A DNA stretch of 64,000 bases from Tateyamaria sp. syn59 (GCF_007995245.1 NZ_VCBA01000001.1:124001-188000); one strand, 5' to 3'. Shown: positions 1 to 8,644, counted from the stretch's first letter. A program made the numbers and translations. The notes: generated from the letters alone by a model not told the origin.

Positions 1-717
1 GCAACATCCGAAGAAATCCGTCCCGTCCCGGACCGCATTGCAGCTGATCTTGGTGCAAACCTCGTCTTCACCCGGCTGGCGGGTCATGGGCGCGCGCCCG
101 ACGCCATGGCTGAAGCAACAGCCGACGCCTGGACCGACGACGTCACGGAAGCGCTGACGGCGGCACGTGCGGTGGGCGACAGGATTATCGTGATCAGCAC
201 CTCGACCGGTGGCACCATCGTGACGGCGCTGTCTCAAAACACAGCAGTGATGGAAGACGTCGCCGGTTTCATTTTCGTCGCCCCAAACTACGGCATCAAC
301 AACCCGCTGGCACCCCTGCTGAAATGGCCGCTGGCACGGCACTGGCTGCCCTGGATCGGTGGCAAGCGGCGTACATTCGTTGCGCGCAGCGAACGGCATG
401 CGGCCTTCTGGACGCTCGACTACCCAAGCGTCGCGGTCATGCCGATGGTGCCGCTGATCGACCAAGTGCACGCGCTTGATCATGCCAAACAAACCATACC
501 GGCGCTGTTCTGGTACGCGGAACAAGACAACATCGTCCTGTCTGACCGGACCAAAACCATCGCCGCCAAATGGGGCGCACCAACCAAAACAGTCCACCCG
601 GTGATGACACCGCAGGACGATATCGAAAGCCATGTGGTCGTCGGCGACATCCTATCCCCGGGGCAGACGGAAACTGCGGTCACTGGCATGTGCGACTGGA
701 TCAGGGGGCTCGACTGA
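1..717 (+). CDS. alpha/beta hydrolase, 5'-truncated by the window edge
   Basis: The frame is open from base 1, so the N-terminus lies outside the window; 238 residues remain. A G-H-G at residues 28-30 may be part of the oxyanion loop. The nucleophile elbow reads S-T-S-T-G-G with Ser68, and Asp176 (AEQDN) and His211 (ESHVV) complete a plausible triad. This is the serine-hydrolase architecture of esterases and monoacylglycerol-lipase-like enzymes; the substrate cannot be inferred. The first Gly of the usual G-x-S-x-G is Ser, a tolerated variant. The stop overlaps the next start (ATGA at 714-719 region), so the two genes are probably translationally coupled. The fold is fairly certain; enzyme specificity is unknown. 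Confidence 0.75.
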   Translation, partial: ATSEEIRPVPDRIAADLGANLVFTRLAGHGRAPDAMAEATADAWTDDVTEALTAARAVGDRIIVISTSTGGTIVTALSQNTAVMEDVAGFIFVAPNYGINNPLAPLLKWPLARHWLPWIGGKRRTFVARSERHAAFWTLDYPSVAVMPMVPLIDQVHALDHAKQTIPALFWYAEQDNIVLSDRTKTIAAKWGAPTKTVHPVMTPQDDIESHVVVGDILSPGQTETAVTGMCDWIRGLD

Positions 718-1349
718 TGCGACGTCCGGGCAGCATGTGGAGCCTTGAAAACCTCGGGCGCGTCCGGCTGTCGAAACACTTCTACATGCGCGACTTTCTT
801 TATTCGGAAATCGGCAACTACCACCAGATCCAGAACCTGCCGCGCGACCCCGACCTAGCCATCGCCAACGGCTCGCAACTCTGCACCCAACTGCTCGACC
901 CGCTCGAAGAAACCTTCGGTCGGCTCGCTATCCGCTCCGGCTACCGCTCGCCGGAGCTCAACCAATACGGCAATGACAACAAGCTGAACTGTGCCCGCAA
1001 CGACAACCCCATCGAATGCCACATCTGGGACTGGGGCGATGGGGACAAGTCCATCGCAGGCACGTCACTCGCCATCCCGTGGTTCACGGACCAGTACGAA
1101 CAGGGGCGTGACTGGCAGGACCTCGCGTGGTGGATCCACGACCACTTGCCTTACTCCGCCATGTGGTTCTTTCCCAAACTCTGCGCCTTCAACCTTGATT
1201 GGCGGCCCGTCCCGCAGCGCATGATCGGCAGCTACATCGCGCCCAAGGGCCTGTTGCTGCGGCGAAGGGAAGAACCGACCGAAGCACCGGAACAACGCCA
1301 AGCACGATATGCTGATTTCCCACCGTTCCGAGGAATCGCATACCCCTGA
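717..1349 (+). CDS. peptidase M15-like (D-Ala-D-Ala carboxypeptidase-type) protein
   Basis: This is a 210-residue protein with no signal peptide or membrane segment. Residues 19-30 (SKHFYMRDFLYS), the DPLEETFG segment near 61 and SGYRSPELN at 74-82 resemble the peptidase M15A/M15_3 fold, in which a conserved S-x-H-x(n)-D supplies zinc ligands. Here the corresponding segment (E-C-H-I-W-D-W, 100-106) keeps a His and an Asp but not the canonical spacing, so catalytic activity is uncertain. The C-terminal third is rich in Trp/Phe/Pro (WWIHDHLPYS, MWFFPKLC). The start at 717 overlaps the upstream hydrolase stop by one base, and this junction decided the start. Cell-wall or phage-endolysin-like functions are both possible; fold assignment is moderate. 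Confidence 0.6.
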   Translation: MRRPGSMWSLENLGRVRLSKHFYMRDFLYSEIGNYHQIQNLPRDPDLAIANGSQLCTQLLDPLEETFGRLAIRSGYRSPELNQYGNDNKLNCARNDNPIECHIWDWGDGDKSIAGTSLAIPWFTDQYEQGRDWQDLAWWIHDHLPYSAMWFFPKLCAFNLDWRPVPQRMIGSYIAPKGLLLRRREEPTEAPEQRQARYADFPPFRGIAYP

Positions 1350-1472
1350 TGCGGTGGCCGCGATCCGCGCAGTGTCAATAGCTATACTTCCCCACAACAT
1401 TTGGTTTGTGAGTTGACTGCCGCCAGCAAAATAAGGGATTTTGCCGCCCAATAGAACCTGGGGGAACAGGCA

Positions 1473-2534
1473 ATGAAACGATTCTTGGGGGCGGTGGCGC
1501 TGGTGCTGGCGGCAACTGCGACCACTGTGGCAGCGCAGGCCTGCGGCGGGGTGTATACGGTGAAACGGGGTGACAGCCTGTCTCTTATCGCCGACCAACA
1601 GTACAAGAACGCGTCTACCTGGACCGAAGTGCATCGCAACAACGTATCGGTCATTGGCGAGAACCCGAATTCTATACGCGCTGGTATGGAGTTGCGATTG
1701 GGCTGCATCGACGGCCTGCCAAAGGGCCTGCCAGGCGGGGCTGCAGTTGTGGCAACCACCGCCGAAGCCAAGCCAACGCGTCGCAAGCTGGAGCAGTCGA
1801 TCAACATCGTCACGGCGGGTGACTTCGCCCCCTTCACCGATCAGGCGCTTGAAAATGAGGGGCTGATCACGGACGTCGTACGCACCGCCATGCAAAGTTC
1901 GCAATCAGCGAACAACTACAAGGTGCACTGGGTCAACGACTGGTCCTCGCATCTCGATCCGCTGATGACCAACGCCATGATGGACATGGCCTTTCCCTGG
2001 TACAAACCCGATTGCGCAGGCTCGCCCGACAACTACCGTTGCACCAATTTCCACTTCTCCGACCCGATGTTCGAGATGCTGATCCTGCTGTTCGTGGACA
2101 AGACGCGGCCGATCCCCTTTGCCCAGGACAGCGACATTGAGGGCCGCACGCTCTGCCGCCCGGCGGGCTACTTCACCCACGATCTCGACCGCGCCGACCG
2201 GCGCTGGATCAGCGATGCGAAGATCACCTTGAAACAGCCGCAAACGGTCAAGGGCTGCTTTGACATGCTGGTCGCGGGCGAGGTGGATGCCGTGGCCATG
2301 AACGAGTTTACGGGCCGCGCCGCGATCAAGGATCTGGGGCTGAAGGACCGGGTCGAAGTGGTGCAGGGCCGGCCCATCTCTATCGAAGGGCTGCACGTGC
2401 TGGTCCACAAAGAGCACCCGCAGGCCGACGCGCTTCTGTCCACGATCAACGGCGGCCTCGACGCGATCAAGCTGTCGGGCGCGTATCAGCAGGTCATCGA
2501 CAGGCACATGTCCAAGATCTGGGCTGGGTTCTGA
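1473..2534 (+). CDS. secreted LysM + substrate-binding-protein-like (SBP family 3) fusion, copy 1
   Basis: The 353-residue precursor begins with a signal peptide (residues 1-22, cleavage near V-A-A-Q-A). A LysM-like domain follows at about 28-75 (Y-T-V-K-R-G-D-S-L at 28-36, then an N-P-N-x-I-x-x-G segment), which in known families binds peptidoglycan. After a short linker, residues 108-350 resemble the periplasmic solute-binding fold of amino-acid ABC transporters (I-V-T-A-G-D-F-A-P-F-T-D at the first strand, then L-C-R-P-A-G-Y-F and V-A-G-E-V-D-A-V-A). A Cys pair in CAGSPDNYRC is shared with the next gene, suggesting a disulfide. The stop overlaps the next ATG by one base. No transporter permease is adjacent. 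A wall-anchored sensor or binding protein is an inference. Confidence 0.75.
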   Translation: MKRFLGAVALVLAATATTVAAQACGGVYTVKRGDSLSLIADQQYKNASTWTEVHRNNVSVIGENPNSIRAGMELRLGCIDGLPKGLPGGAAVVATTAEAKPTRRKLEQSINIVTAGDFAPFTDQALENEGLITDVVRTAMQSSQSANNYKVHWVNDWSSHLDPLMTNAMMDMAFPWYKPDCAGSPDNYRCTNFHFSDPMFEMLILLFVDKTRPIPFAQDSDIEGRTLCRPAGYFTHDLDRADRRWISDAKITLKQPQTVKGCFDMLVAGEVDAVAMNEFTGRAAIKDLGLKDRVEVVQGRPISIEGLHVLVHKEHPQADALLSTINGGLDAIKLSGAYQQVIDRHMSKIWAGF

Positions 2535-3586
2535 TGCCGCTGCGCAAGGTTGCTGCCGCTTCCGTTATGTCGCTTGGCTTTGGGTCGGCGGCCGCGGCAT
2601 GCCAGCCATCGGTCCTGGTGGCGCCGGGCGACACACTTTTTTCGATTGCCGAAGATCAGCTTGGGGACCTCTCGCGTTGGTCGCTGATCTTCTACAACAA
2701 CCCCGACATTCAAGGTGGCAGCCTGCTCGACCTGCCCGCAGGTGCCGTATTGTCGATCCCGTGCCCCGACGTGGCCGCGCAACCTGCAGCACCAGCACCG
2801 TTGGTTCAGGCGGATCCTAAACCGCTGCAACAAGAGACCGAAGCCGAGATCAAACTGGTCACCGCCTCGAACTATGCCCCGTTCACTGATCTAAACTGGC
2901 CGGGGCAGGGGATGCTGACCGAGCTGGTCAATGCCGCGTTCGAAGCGACGCCGAACCCGCTGACATACTCCATCGAATGGGAAAACGACTGGTCCAGGCA
3001 CCTCTTCCCCATGCTCGACAGCAAGGAGTTCGACATGGGGTTCCCGTGGTTCAAGCCGGACTGCGATGGCAACCCGTCGAACGAACGCTGCGCGAACTTC
3101 CATTTCTCAGACCCGCTGGTCGATCTGGTGATCTTGTTGTTCGCCCGGAGCGATGCACCGCTGACGTTCGAGCAAGACAGCGACCTGCACGGTAAGACGC
3201 TTTGCCGACCCGAAGGGTACTTCACACATGATCTGGACCGCGCCGACCGGCGTTGGCTGACTGACGGGCTGGTGACGCTGAAACAACCCGCCACGCCGGA
3301 TGACTGCTTTGCCATGCTGGTCGCGGGCGAGGTCGATGCGGTGGCCTTGAACGAATTTCTGGGCGTCCAAAAGATGTTCGAACTGGGCCTCACGGATCAG
3401 GTCGCGCCCCTCTCCCGCCCCGTGTCCATCGAGGGGCTTCATGTGCTCATCTCGAAAAGTCATTGGCGGGGGACCGCGCATCTCTACCGCTTCAACGCAG
3501 GTCTTGCGCGACTTAAGCAATCGGATCGCTATAACGAGATTGTCAGCCGCCATTTGGCGCTGTTCTGGGATCAAATCAAAAGCTGA
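2534..3586 (+). CDS. secreted LysM + substrate-binding-protein-like fusion, copy 2
   Basis: This 350-residue paralogue of the preceding gene is joined to it by a TGATG overlap. It has a signal peptide at 1-23, a LysM-like segment near 28-75 (L-V-A-P-G-D-T-L-F-S-I-A-E) and a family-3 solute-binding-like domain from about 108. Shared landmarks include N-D-W-S-x-H-L, F-P-W-x-K-P-D-C, N-F-H-F-S-D-P, G-Y-F-T-H-D-L-D-R-A-D-R-R-W and S-I-E-G-L-H-V-L. That is clear evidence of tandem duplication with substantial divergence in the linker. The Cys pair is conserved (CDGNPSNERC). Ligand unknown; no ABC permease or ATPase lies next to the pair, so use as a transporter receptor is doubtful. Confidence 0.75.
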   Translation: MPLRKVAAASVMSLGFGSAAAACQPSVLVAPGDTLFSIAEDQLGDLSRWSLIFYNNPDIQGGSLLDLPAGAVLSIPCPDVAAQPAAPAPLVQADPKPLQQETEAEIKLVTASNYAPFTDLNWPGQGMLTELVNAAFEATPNPLTYSIEWENDWSRHLFPMLDSKEFDMGFPWFKPDCDGNPSNERCANFHFSDPLVDLVILLFARSDAPLTFEQDSDLHGKTLCRPEGYFTHDLDRADRRWLTDGLVTLKQPATPDDCFAMLVAGEVDAVALNEFLGVQKMFELGLTDQVAPLSRPVSIEGLHVLISKSHWRGTAHLYRFNAGLARLKQSDRYNEIVSRHLALFWDQIKS

Positions 3587-3690
3587 AACCGGACAGGGCT
3601 TGTCGCTCTTGCGGTGTCGGGCCATGGTTAACAAAAAGTAAACGACAAAAGACGGCAGGCAGTGCATGAAGAGACTGACAGGGCAGGGGC

Positions 3691-4401
3691 ATGGCTGAAC
3701 CCCTTGTTTTTCTTCCCGGAATGATGTGCGACGCGCGGCTATTCGGCCCGCAGATCGCTGAATTGTCCGCCGAGTTCTCGGTGATGGTGGCGCCCGTCAC
3801 GCGCGGCGAGCGTATCGAAGAGATTGCAAGCGGGCTTCTTGACGAGTTGCCGCAGCGCTTTGCGCTGGCGGGGCTGTCCATGGGCGGGATCGTCGCGATG
3901 GAGATCCTGCGCCGCGCGCCCGACCGGGTCACGCGTCTGGCGGTGATGGACACCAATCCCTTGGCTGAGACGCCTCAAATCGCCGCCGCACGCGAACCGC
4001 AGATCGTCAAGGTGCGCACGGGCAAGATGCACGAAGTGATGCGGGACGAGATGAAGCCGAACTATCTGGCCCCGGGTCCATATGTGAACGAAATTCTGGA
4101 TCTGGTCATGGACATGGCCAACGCCTTGGGGCCCGATGTGTTCATCCGGCAATCCCGCGCGCTGCAACGGCGTCGTGACCAACAGGGCACATTGCGGAAG
4201 TGTAAGGTGCCGACGCTTGTCCTGTGCGGCGCGCATGACGCGCTCTGCCCGGTAAAACGACATACGTTCATGGCCGAATTGATCCCCGGCGCCGAACTCA
4301 AGGTGCTGGAAGATGCCGGACACCTACCCACGCTCGAAGCACCGGCAGAGACCACACAGGCCCTTCGCGACTGGCTGAAGCAACCGCTGATCCTACGATA
4401 A
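3691..4401 (+). CDS. alpha/beta hydrolase
   Basis: This 236-residue cytoplasmic protein has the complete serine-hydrolase signature: a first strand L-V-F-L-P-G-M at 5-11, nucleophile elbow G-L-S-M-G-G with Ser63, an acid residue in C-G-A-H-D near 196 and the catalytic His in E-D-A-G-H-L-P near 211. It has the compact size of BioH/PcaD-like hydrolases, but nothing in the neighbourhood indicates a substrate. It stands alone about 100 bases after the LysM-SBP pair and converges on the next gene; a 16-base perfect palindrome lies between the two stops. Confident for fold and catalytic class only. Confidence 0.8.
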   Translation: MAEPLVFLPGMMCDARLFGPQIAELSAEFSVMVAPVTRGERIEEIASGLLDELPQRFALAGLSMGGIVAMEILRRAPDRVTRLAVMDTNPLAETPQIAAAREPQIVKVRTGKMHEVMRDEMKPNYLAPGPYVNEILDLVMDMANALGPDVFIRQSRALQRRRDQQGTLRKCKVPTLVLCGAHDALCPVKRHTFMAELIPGAELKVLEDAGHLPTLEAPAETTQALRDWLKQPLILR

Positions 4402-4409
4402 GCCGGATG

Positions 4410-4425
4410 TGTCCCCGCGGGGACA
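4410..4425. repeat. perfect 16-bp palindrome between convergent genes
   Basis: TGTCCCCG followed immediately by its reverse complement CGGGGACA lies 8 bases after the hydrolase stop and 15 bases before the stop of the opposing gene. There is no spacer and no T-run on the exit side of either strand. It may act as a bidirectional termination hairpin or mRNA 3' end, or it may be a protein-binding palindrome. The function is not demonstrated. Confidence 0.35.
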
Positions 4426-4440
4426 AAACCCGTCGCCCGT

Positions 4441-6555
4441 CTAATCTGCTGGGGTTTCTTGGGCAGGAAGGGGCCTGTTGAACAGCTTGAAGCCCACGTC
4501 GTCCCACATGCGCGTCCATACCTCGTAATCGGTGAAATAGCCCAGGTGACCGGCCGCATTGACGTCGAGGTTCTGATGCACGCCGGTGTCCTCGTCGATG
4601 CGCGTGCCGACATAGTCGTCAATTCTGTAGATGTTGTGCCATTCCAGACCGGTGGGCATCTTGTCGGTGGACACCTTAAACGCATGGGGAAAATAGTGGC
4701 GATACACATGCGTGACAGGAGATCCCATCGTGATCAGCGTGACGGGTGGGCTCCCGTAGTCTTTCAGCAAGTCATGCACCCTGCCGCTTTGAAGCATCTG
4801 TGTGGCGATCACTGTCCCCTGTGAATGCGAGATGATGGTGATGCGTGACGGTGTTATCGCTGCGAGCGTGTAGTGCAGCACCTTTGTGAAACGTCTGTTG
4901 ATGTCGTTGCGCAGAGTAAAATTGGCGCGGTACTTGCCCGGTTTTACGCGGCAAATGCACCGCTCCTGAACGGCGTAGGATACGATATCGCGCACCACGC
5001 CCAAGGCACCGGCCACAAAGGATGGAAAATTGTAGATCAACACGCCAAGACCGAGGGCAATGGCACCAATGATGCCGTTGCGCGCCTCGTTAAAGGCCAC
5101 GAAGTCCATTGCGCTGCGCGCATAGGTGCCCTCTGCCAAGATGGCCGGTTTGAACTGCTCGTCCAGAAACAGCGCAACGGCCAACGCAAAAACGGCAGCT
5201 ACGAACAATTTGAGAAAGAAGGACAAAAAGGGATGCAGGATGACCCGGCCGATCCAGGGCGAAGGATCTGGTTTGCGCAGCGATGCATGTTTGAACCGCC
5301 GTAGGATCACCAGCAGAAAGGCCGTCGCGAGAAAAACGCCCATTGCGTAGATCGACAGGCCCAGCGTATCCTGCGCGTCACCGAACTGGCGCTCGAATAT
5401 GCCATGCAGGAAGCCGGCGGGTTGATGCGCCTCGTGTATCGGTGTGTGGGCGGGATGGCCCCGCGCCGTGCTCAGCCGCGCCACCAGACTGGTGAACAGA
5501 AGCCAGAAGGATGACGTGAAGGTCATCCAGAACATGATCATTGCCCCCACGATCGCGGGATATAGCGTGTCGGATTGTCCGTTTGCCGGTTCGTTTCGCG
5601 ACCGGGGCGAGACCCAGCTGCTGACGAGGACGGCAAAGCCGAGGCCGATGGTCAAAAACCACGACGCCTCGAGCGCCTTGACGGTGAAGGTCACAAAGCA
5701 TTCAAGCGTCCCGTTCGGGTCTGCGCGCAACTGGAATGCGTCCAGATCATCGGGCGGTGCTGGGCAAAGCGGGCCGCTTGTCCCCCAAAAGAGCGACATG
5801 ACTGAGGCGTGCACACTTTCGATCCCGTGGGCCACCCAGCCCATCATAGGCCAATGATAGCCCAGCCAGATCAGGACTATGAGCGCCCCGAACCCGGTCA
5901 GCCCAAGAGTGAAGATCTTGATCAGGTAACTCAACCGGGCAACGGCCCAGATCAGTGCCGAGATGGCCAGCGCGATAAGCCCCTGCGCCAGCAAAGTGGC
6001 CGCCGTCGGGATTTGCACGCCGATGTCCAGCGGCGTCGTATCGATCAGCAAAATCACTGCGCCGATCAACAGGATCGCATTGAGCGGCGCGACCAGCCCG
6101 TAGAACGCCCATGTGAACCCGTGAAACAGCGCAATGGAGGGCTTGGTGCGGGTATTCTCGACATTGTCCATCCCGATGTAGCCAAGACCGAGGATCACGC
6201 TGAGCAGGTCAAACGCGGTGCGGAAAAACCCCTGCGGTGCGGGCGATTTGTCGGCCCAGAACACCTCCGCAAAAACCGTTTCGGTATCACCGTCACTGCT
6301 TTGGGCCGGGCGCACGCGGCGTAGGTTCACCGGAAACAGCTTGGCGTTGCGCGGCGTGCCGTCGAATTCCCGTTCGGGCAGTTCGATCAGGTCGCGATAG
6401 ACATCGACCGGTCCATTGCCCCTGCGAGCTCTCGGGACGGTCGTGCTTGTGCCGTCGACAAGATCGGTGGTCGCCGCGCCGACAATGGCATCGACCGTGT
6501 CGCCAGGCTTCTGTTCGCCGATGCCATGTACCGCCAGGATCAGGTGCCGACCCAT
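4441..6555 (-). CDS. polytopic membrane protein with split alpha/beta-hydrolase motifs
   Basis: The chosen ATG at 6555 is preceded by GGGGAA four bases upstream; a longer frame to 6618 lacks such a site. The 704-residue product starts with a hydrolase-like first strand and oxyanion loop (L-I-L-A-V-H-G-I-G-E, 5-14). It then carries roughly eight or nine hydrophobic helices between about residues 105 and 545. Only afterwards comes a nucleophile elbow, I-S-H-S-Q-G-T-V, with Ser578. Candidate acid residues are Asp646/647 (R-I-D-D-Y-V-G) and the candidate base is His670 (A-G-H-L-G-Y-F). The membrane block is therefore inserted inside the hydrolase fold. It is convergent with the preceding hydrolase. 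The substrate is unknown; a lipid or membrane-proximal ester is a guess. Membrane topology is confident, catalytic role moderate. Confidence 0.65.
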   Translation of the reverse strand: MGRHLILAVHGIGEQKPGDTVDAIVGAATTDLVDGTSTTVPRARRGNGPVDVYRDLIELPEREFDGTPRNAKLFPVNLRRVRPAQSSDGDTETVFAEVFWADKSPAPQGFFRTAFDLLSVILGLGYIGMDNVENTRTKPSIALFHGFTWAFYGLVAPLNAILLIGAVILLIDTTPLDIGVQIPTAATLLAQGLIALAISALIWAVARLSYLIKIFTLGLTGFGALIVLIWLGYHWPMMGWVAHGIESVHASVMSLFWGTSGPLCPAPPDDLDAFQLRADPNGTLECFVTFTVKALEASWFLTIGLGFAVLVSSWVSPRSRNEPANGQSDTLYPAIVGAMIMFWMTFTSSFWLLFTSLVARLSTARGHPAHTPIHEAHQPAGFLHGIFERQFGDAQDTLGLSIYAMGVFLATAFLLVILRRFKHASLRKPDPSPWIGRVILHPFLSFFLKLFVAAVFALAVALFLDEQFKPAILAEGTYARSAMDFVAFNEARNGIIGAIALGLGVLIYNFPSFVAGALGVVRDIVSYAVQERCICRVKPGKYRANFTLRNDINRRFTKVLHYTLAAITPSRITIISHSQGTVIATQMLQSGRVHDLLKDYGSPPVTLITMGSPVTHVYRHYFPHAFKVSTDKMPTGLEWHNIYRIDDYVGTRIDEDTGVHQNLDVNAAGHLGYFTDYEVWTRMWDDVGFKLFNRPLPAQETPAD

Positions 6556-6637
6556 ATCGTTCCCCAATAAAATTAACCAATAACGGGAATTCTGTCGTAA
6601 GCGCAGGCGCTGCGTCAAGGCGTGGCCCTAATTTGGG

Positions 6638-7219
6638 CTAGTTGGCGGCTGGATAGAGTGCTGCGCGCTCCGCCTCGGGCACCACGTGGATGTCGCGCAC
6701 AGGCCGACCGTCTGCCGTGAAGAACGGCGTTTGTTTCCATCGCCCCGTCAGAAACCGAGGGAGTGCACGGCCGATGAAACCGGCCATGAATTTCAAAGCG
6801 CCTTCATGTCCGCGCTTGCCGTTGGCCTTGCGCACGAACGCGCGTGCCTTCACCGGGCCAAGAGGGCTGTCATCTGCCAACCTGTCCGTGCGGAACGATG
6901 CAAAAGCGATCTTCGGTTTGCGCGCGGTGTTGAACAGGATCGCACCGCAGCATCGGACCTGCCAGCGCAGCAGCCCGGTGTCTGAAAGGGAAAAGACGGC
7001 CAGTTGATCCTCGCCCGCGTCAAAACGCACGCGATCCGGCACTGTTTGATAGAGTTGTACACCGCCCGGCGCCGGATCGGGTTGCCCGGCATAGAGTTCT
7101 GTGGCGCGGCAGTCGTGGCAATAGCACTCAATGCGGGTGCCGTTCGTGGGAGACACACTCAGGAGCGTCCCCCGCAGTTTTCCGCAGTCGCAGGCGAAGG
7201 GAAGATCCACGCCTGCCAC
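6638..7219 (-). CDS. GFA/CENP-V-like zinc-binding protein (DUF6151-type)
   Basis: This 193-residue protein has three cysteine clusters: C-D-C-G near residue 10, C-Y-C-H-D-C near 33 and R-C-C-G near 89. This resembles the beta-tent zinc fold of glutathione-dependent formaldehyde-activating enzyme (GFA)/CENP-V proteins. The C-terminal part (F-M-A-G-F-I-G-R-A-L and a T-P-F-F-T segment) fits the DUF6151 subset as I recall it. It starts three bases after the phaZ stop on the same strand, so it is probably read through from phaZ. No catalytic function is established for this subset; a storage-granule connection would rest on position only. Confidence 0.6.
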   Translation of the reverse strand: MAGVDLPFACDCGKLRGTLLSVSPTNGTRIECYCHDCRATELYAGQPDPAPGGVQLYQTVPDRVRFDAGEDQLAVFSLSDTGLLRWQVRCCGAILFNTARKPKIAFASFRTDRLADDSPLGPVKARAFVRKANGKRGHEGALKFMAGFIGRALPRFLTGRWKQTPFFTADGRPVRDIHVVPEAERAALYPAAN

Positions 7220-7222
7220 GAT

Positions 7223-8497
7223 CTACGCCGCCTTGTTTTTGTTTGCGGCTTTCTTGCCGGGGGGCGGGGGGGAGTTCGCGTCGATGAAATCCAGCACCAG
7301 CGGACGGATATTATTGCGCCAGCTCTTGCCCGCGAAGATGCCATAGTGACCGGCGCCCGGCTCTACATGACTGGCCTTTTTCTCATCCGGTAGGCCGGTG
7401 CACAGATCCAGTGCCGCCACGCATTGACCGGGGGCAGAGATGTCATCATTTGCCCCCTCGACAGTCTTGACAGCGACGGTCGTGATCTTGCCGATGTCAA
7501 CGGCCTTGCCGTTGACGGAAAAGGTGTTTTTGGCGATCTCGCCGCGCTTGAAGATGCGTTCGACCGTCGACAGGTAAAACTCGGCCGTCATGTCCATCAC
7601 GGCCAGGTATTCGTCGTAAAACCGGTTGTGCTTGTCGTGGTCGCTGGCTTCGCCGCGCGCGGCGCGGCCGATCTGGTCGGTGAACGCCTTCGAGTGTTTT
7701 TCTGCGTTCATCGACATGAAGGACGCCAGTTGCAAAAGGCCCGGATAGACCATGCGACCGACGCCGGGGTATTTGAAGCCGACGCGTTGGATCATCATTT
7801 CCTCAAGCTGGCCCATGGTGACGCGGCGGCCAAAATCCGTGACATCCGTTGGCGTCGCATCGGGGTCGATCGGCCCGCCAATCAGTGTCAGTGACGCGGG
7901 CTGCGCCTTGGGGTCTTCCTCCGCCAGGTAGGCGGTGGCCGCCAGCGTCAGCGGAGCCGGTTGGCAGACCGCGATCACGTGCGTGTCGGGGCCGAGCTCG
8001 CGCATGAAGTCCACGAGGTAGAGCGTGTAGTCCTCCACATCGAACTTGCCTGCGCTCACCGGTATGTCGCGCGCATTGTGCCAGTCGGTGATGTAGACCT
8101 CACAATTGACCAGCAGCGATTTGACGGTCGAGCGGAGCAGGGTCGCATAGTGACCCGACATCGGTGCGACAAGCAGGATTTTGCGGGGTTGGGTCTTGCG
8201 CCCAGAGACATTGAAGTGGATCAGATCGCCGAACGGTTTTTTCATCACCTTTTCGATGTTCACCAGATGATCGCGACCGTCTTCGCAAGTGAAGGTGCGG
8301 ATGCCCCAGTCGGGTTTGGCCACCATCCGCTCAAAGGTGCGTTCCGTGACCTCGCCCCACGCCGACATGACCTGAAGGGCGGGGTTGGGCAGAGCGGCAA
8401 AGGCGGGGTACGCGCCAATGGCTCGCGCGGTTGCACCCAGCCACTGGTTCGTGTTCCGGACGGTCTCCATGAGATCATAGTTCAACATGTAGCGCAT
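7223..8497 (-). CDS. phaZ: intracellular polyhydroxyalkanoate depolymerase
   Basis: The 424-residue enzyme hydrolyses the ester bonds of stored PHA granules. The frame runs open upstream to 9211, antisense to phaC, but the ATG at 8497 has AAGGAGAG about seven bases upstream and begins with the family's typical M-R-Y-M-L-N-Y. The family's catalytic Cys lies in V-C-Q-P-A-P (near residue 167), with the oxyanion segment P-M-S-G-H-Y-A-T upstream. An acid residue (G-A-N-D-D-I) and base (G-A-G-H-Y-G-I-F-A-G-K) follow in the last quarter. The C-terminus is Lys/Ala/Pro-rich. It diverges from phaC across a 147-base promoter region, the usual Rhodobacteraceae arrangement, and is followed by a GFA-like gene. 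Confidence 0.93.
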   Translation of the reverse strand: MRYMLNYDLMETVRNTNQWLGATARAIGAYPAFAALPNPALQVMSAWGEVTERTFERMVAKPDWGIRTFTCEDGRDHLVNIEKVMKKPFGDLIHFNVSGRKTQPRKILLVAPMSGHYATLLRSTVKSLLVNCEVYITDWHNARDIPVSAGKFDVEDYTLYLVDFMRELGPDTHVIAVCQPAPLTLAATAYLAEEDPKAQPASLTLIGGPIDPDATPTDVTDFGRRVTMGQLEEMMIQRVGFKYPGVGRMVYPGLLQLASFMSMNAEKHSKAFTDQIGRAARGEASDHDKHNRFYDEYLAVMDMTAEFYLSTVERIFKRGEIAKNTFSVNGKAVDIGKITTVAVKTVEGANDDISAPGQCVAALDLCTGLPDEKKASHVEPGAGHYGIFAGKSWRNNIRPLVLDFIDANSPPPPGKKAANKNKAA

Positions 8498-8644
8498 GGC
8501 GCTCTCCTTCACTCTAGGGGCGGGTACGCACTCCCGCATCGGACGGTTTGTCGCTTTGCCCCCTGAAACATGCGACCATACATAGGCGGCGCCAGTGCAA
8601 AGCACGGATGCTGCATGTGCAAAGACTACGGGGAAGACCTTTAC
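8498..8644. promoter_or_regulatory. divergent phaZ-phaC promoter region with a degenerate PhaR-like site
   Basis: These 147 bases separate the divergent start codons of phaZ and phaC and must hold both promoters. At 8611-8621 the sequence CTGC-ATGT-GCAA resembles the CTGC-N3/4-GCAG element found perfectly upstream of phaP and phaR in this window, with one mismatch. No convincing -35/-10 pair was identified by eye. PhaR control of phaC here is an inference. Confidence 0.45.

Noticed and set aside
1065-1904. Long minus-strand frame of 279 codons antisense to the M15-like and LysM-SBP genes
   Set aside because: It lacks family motifs and spans two clearly coding plus-strand genes; GC-rich antisense frames are expected here.
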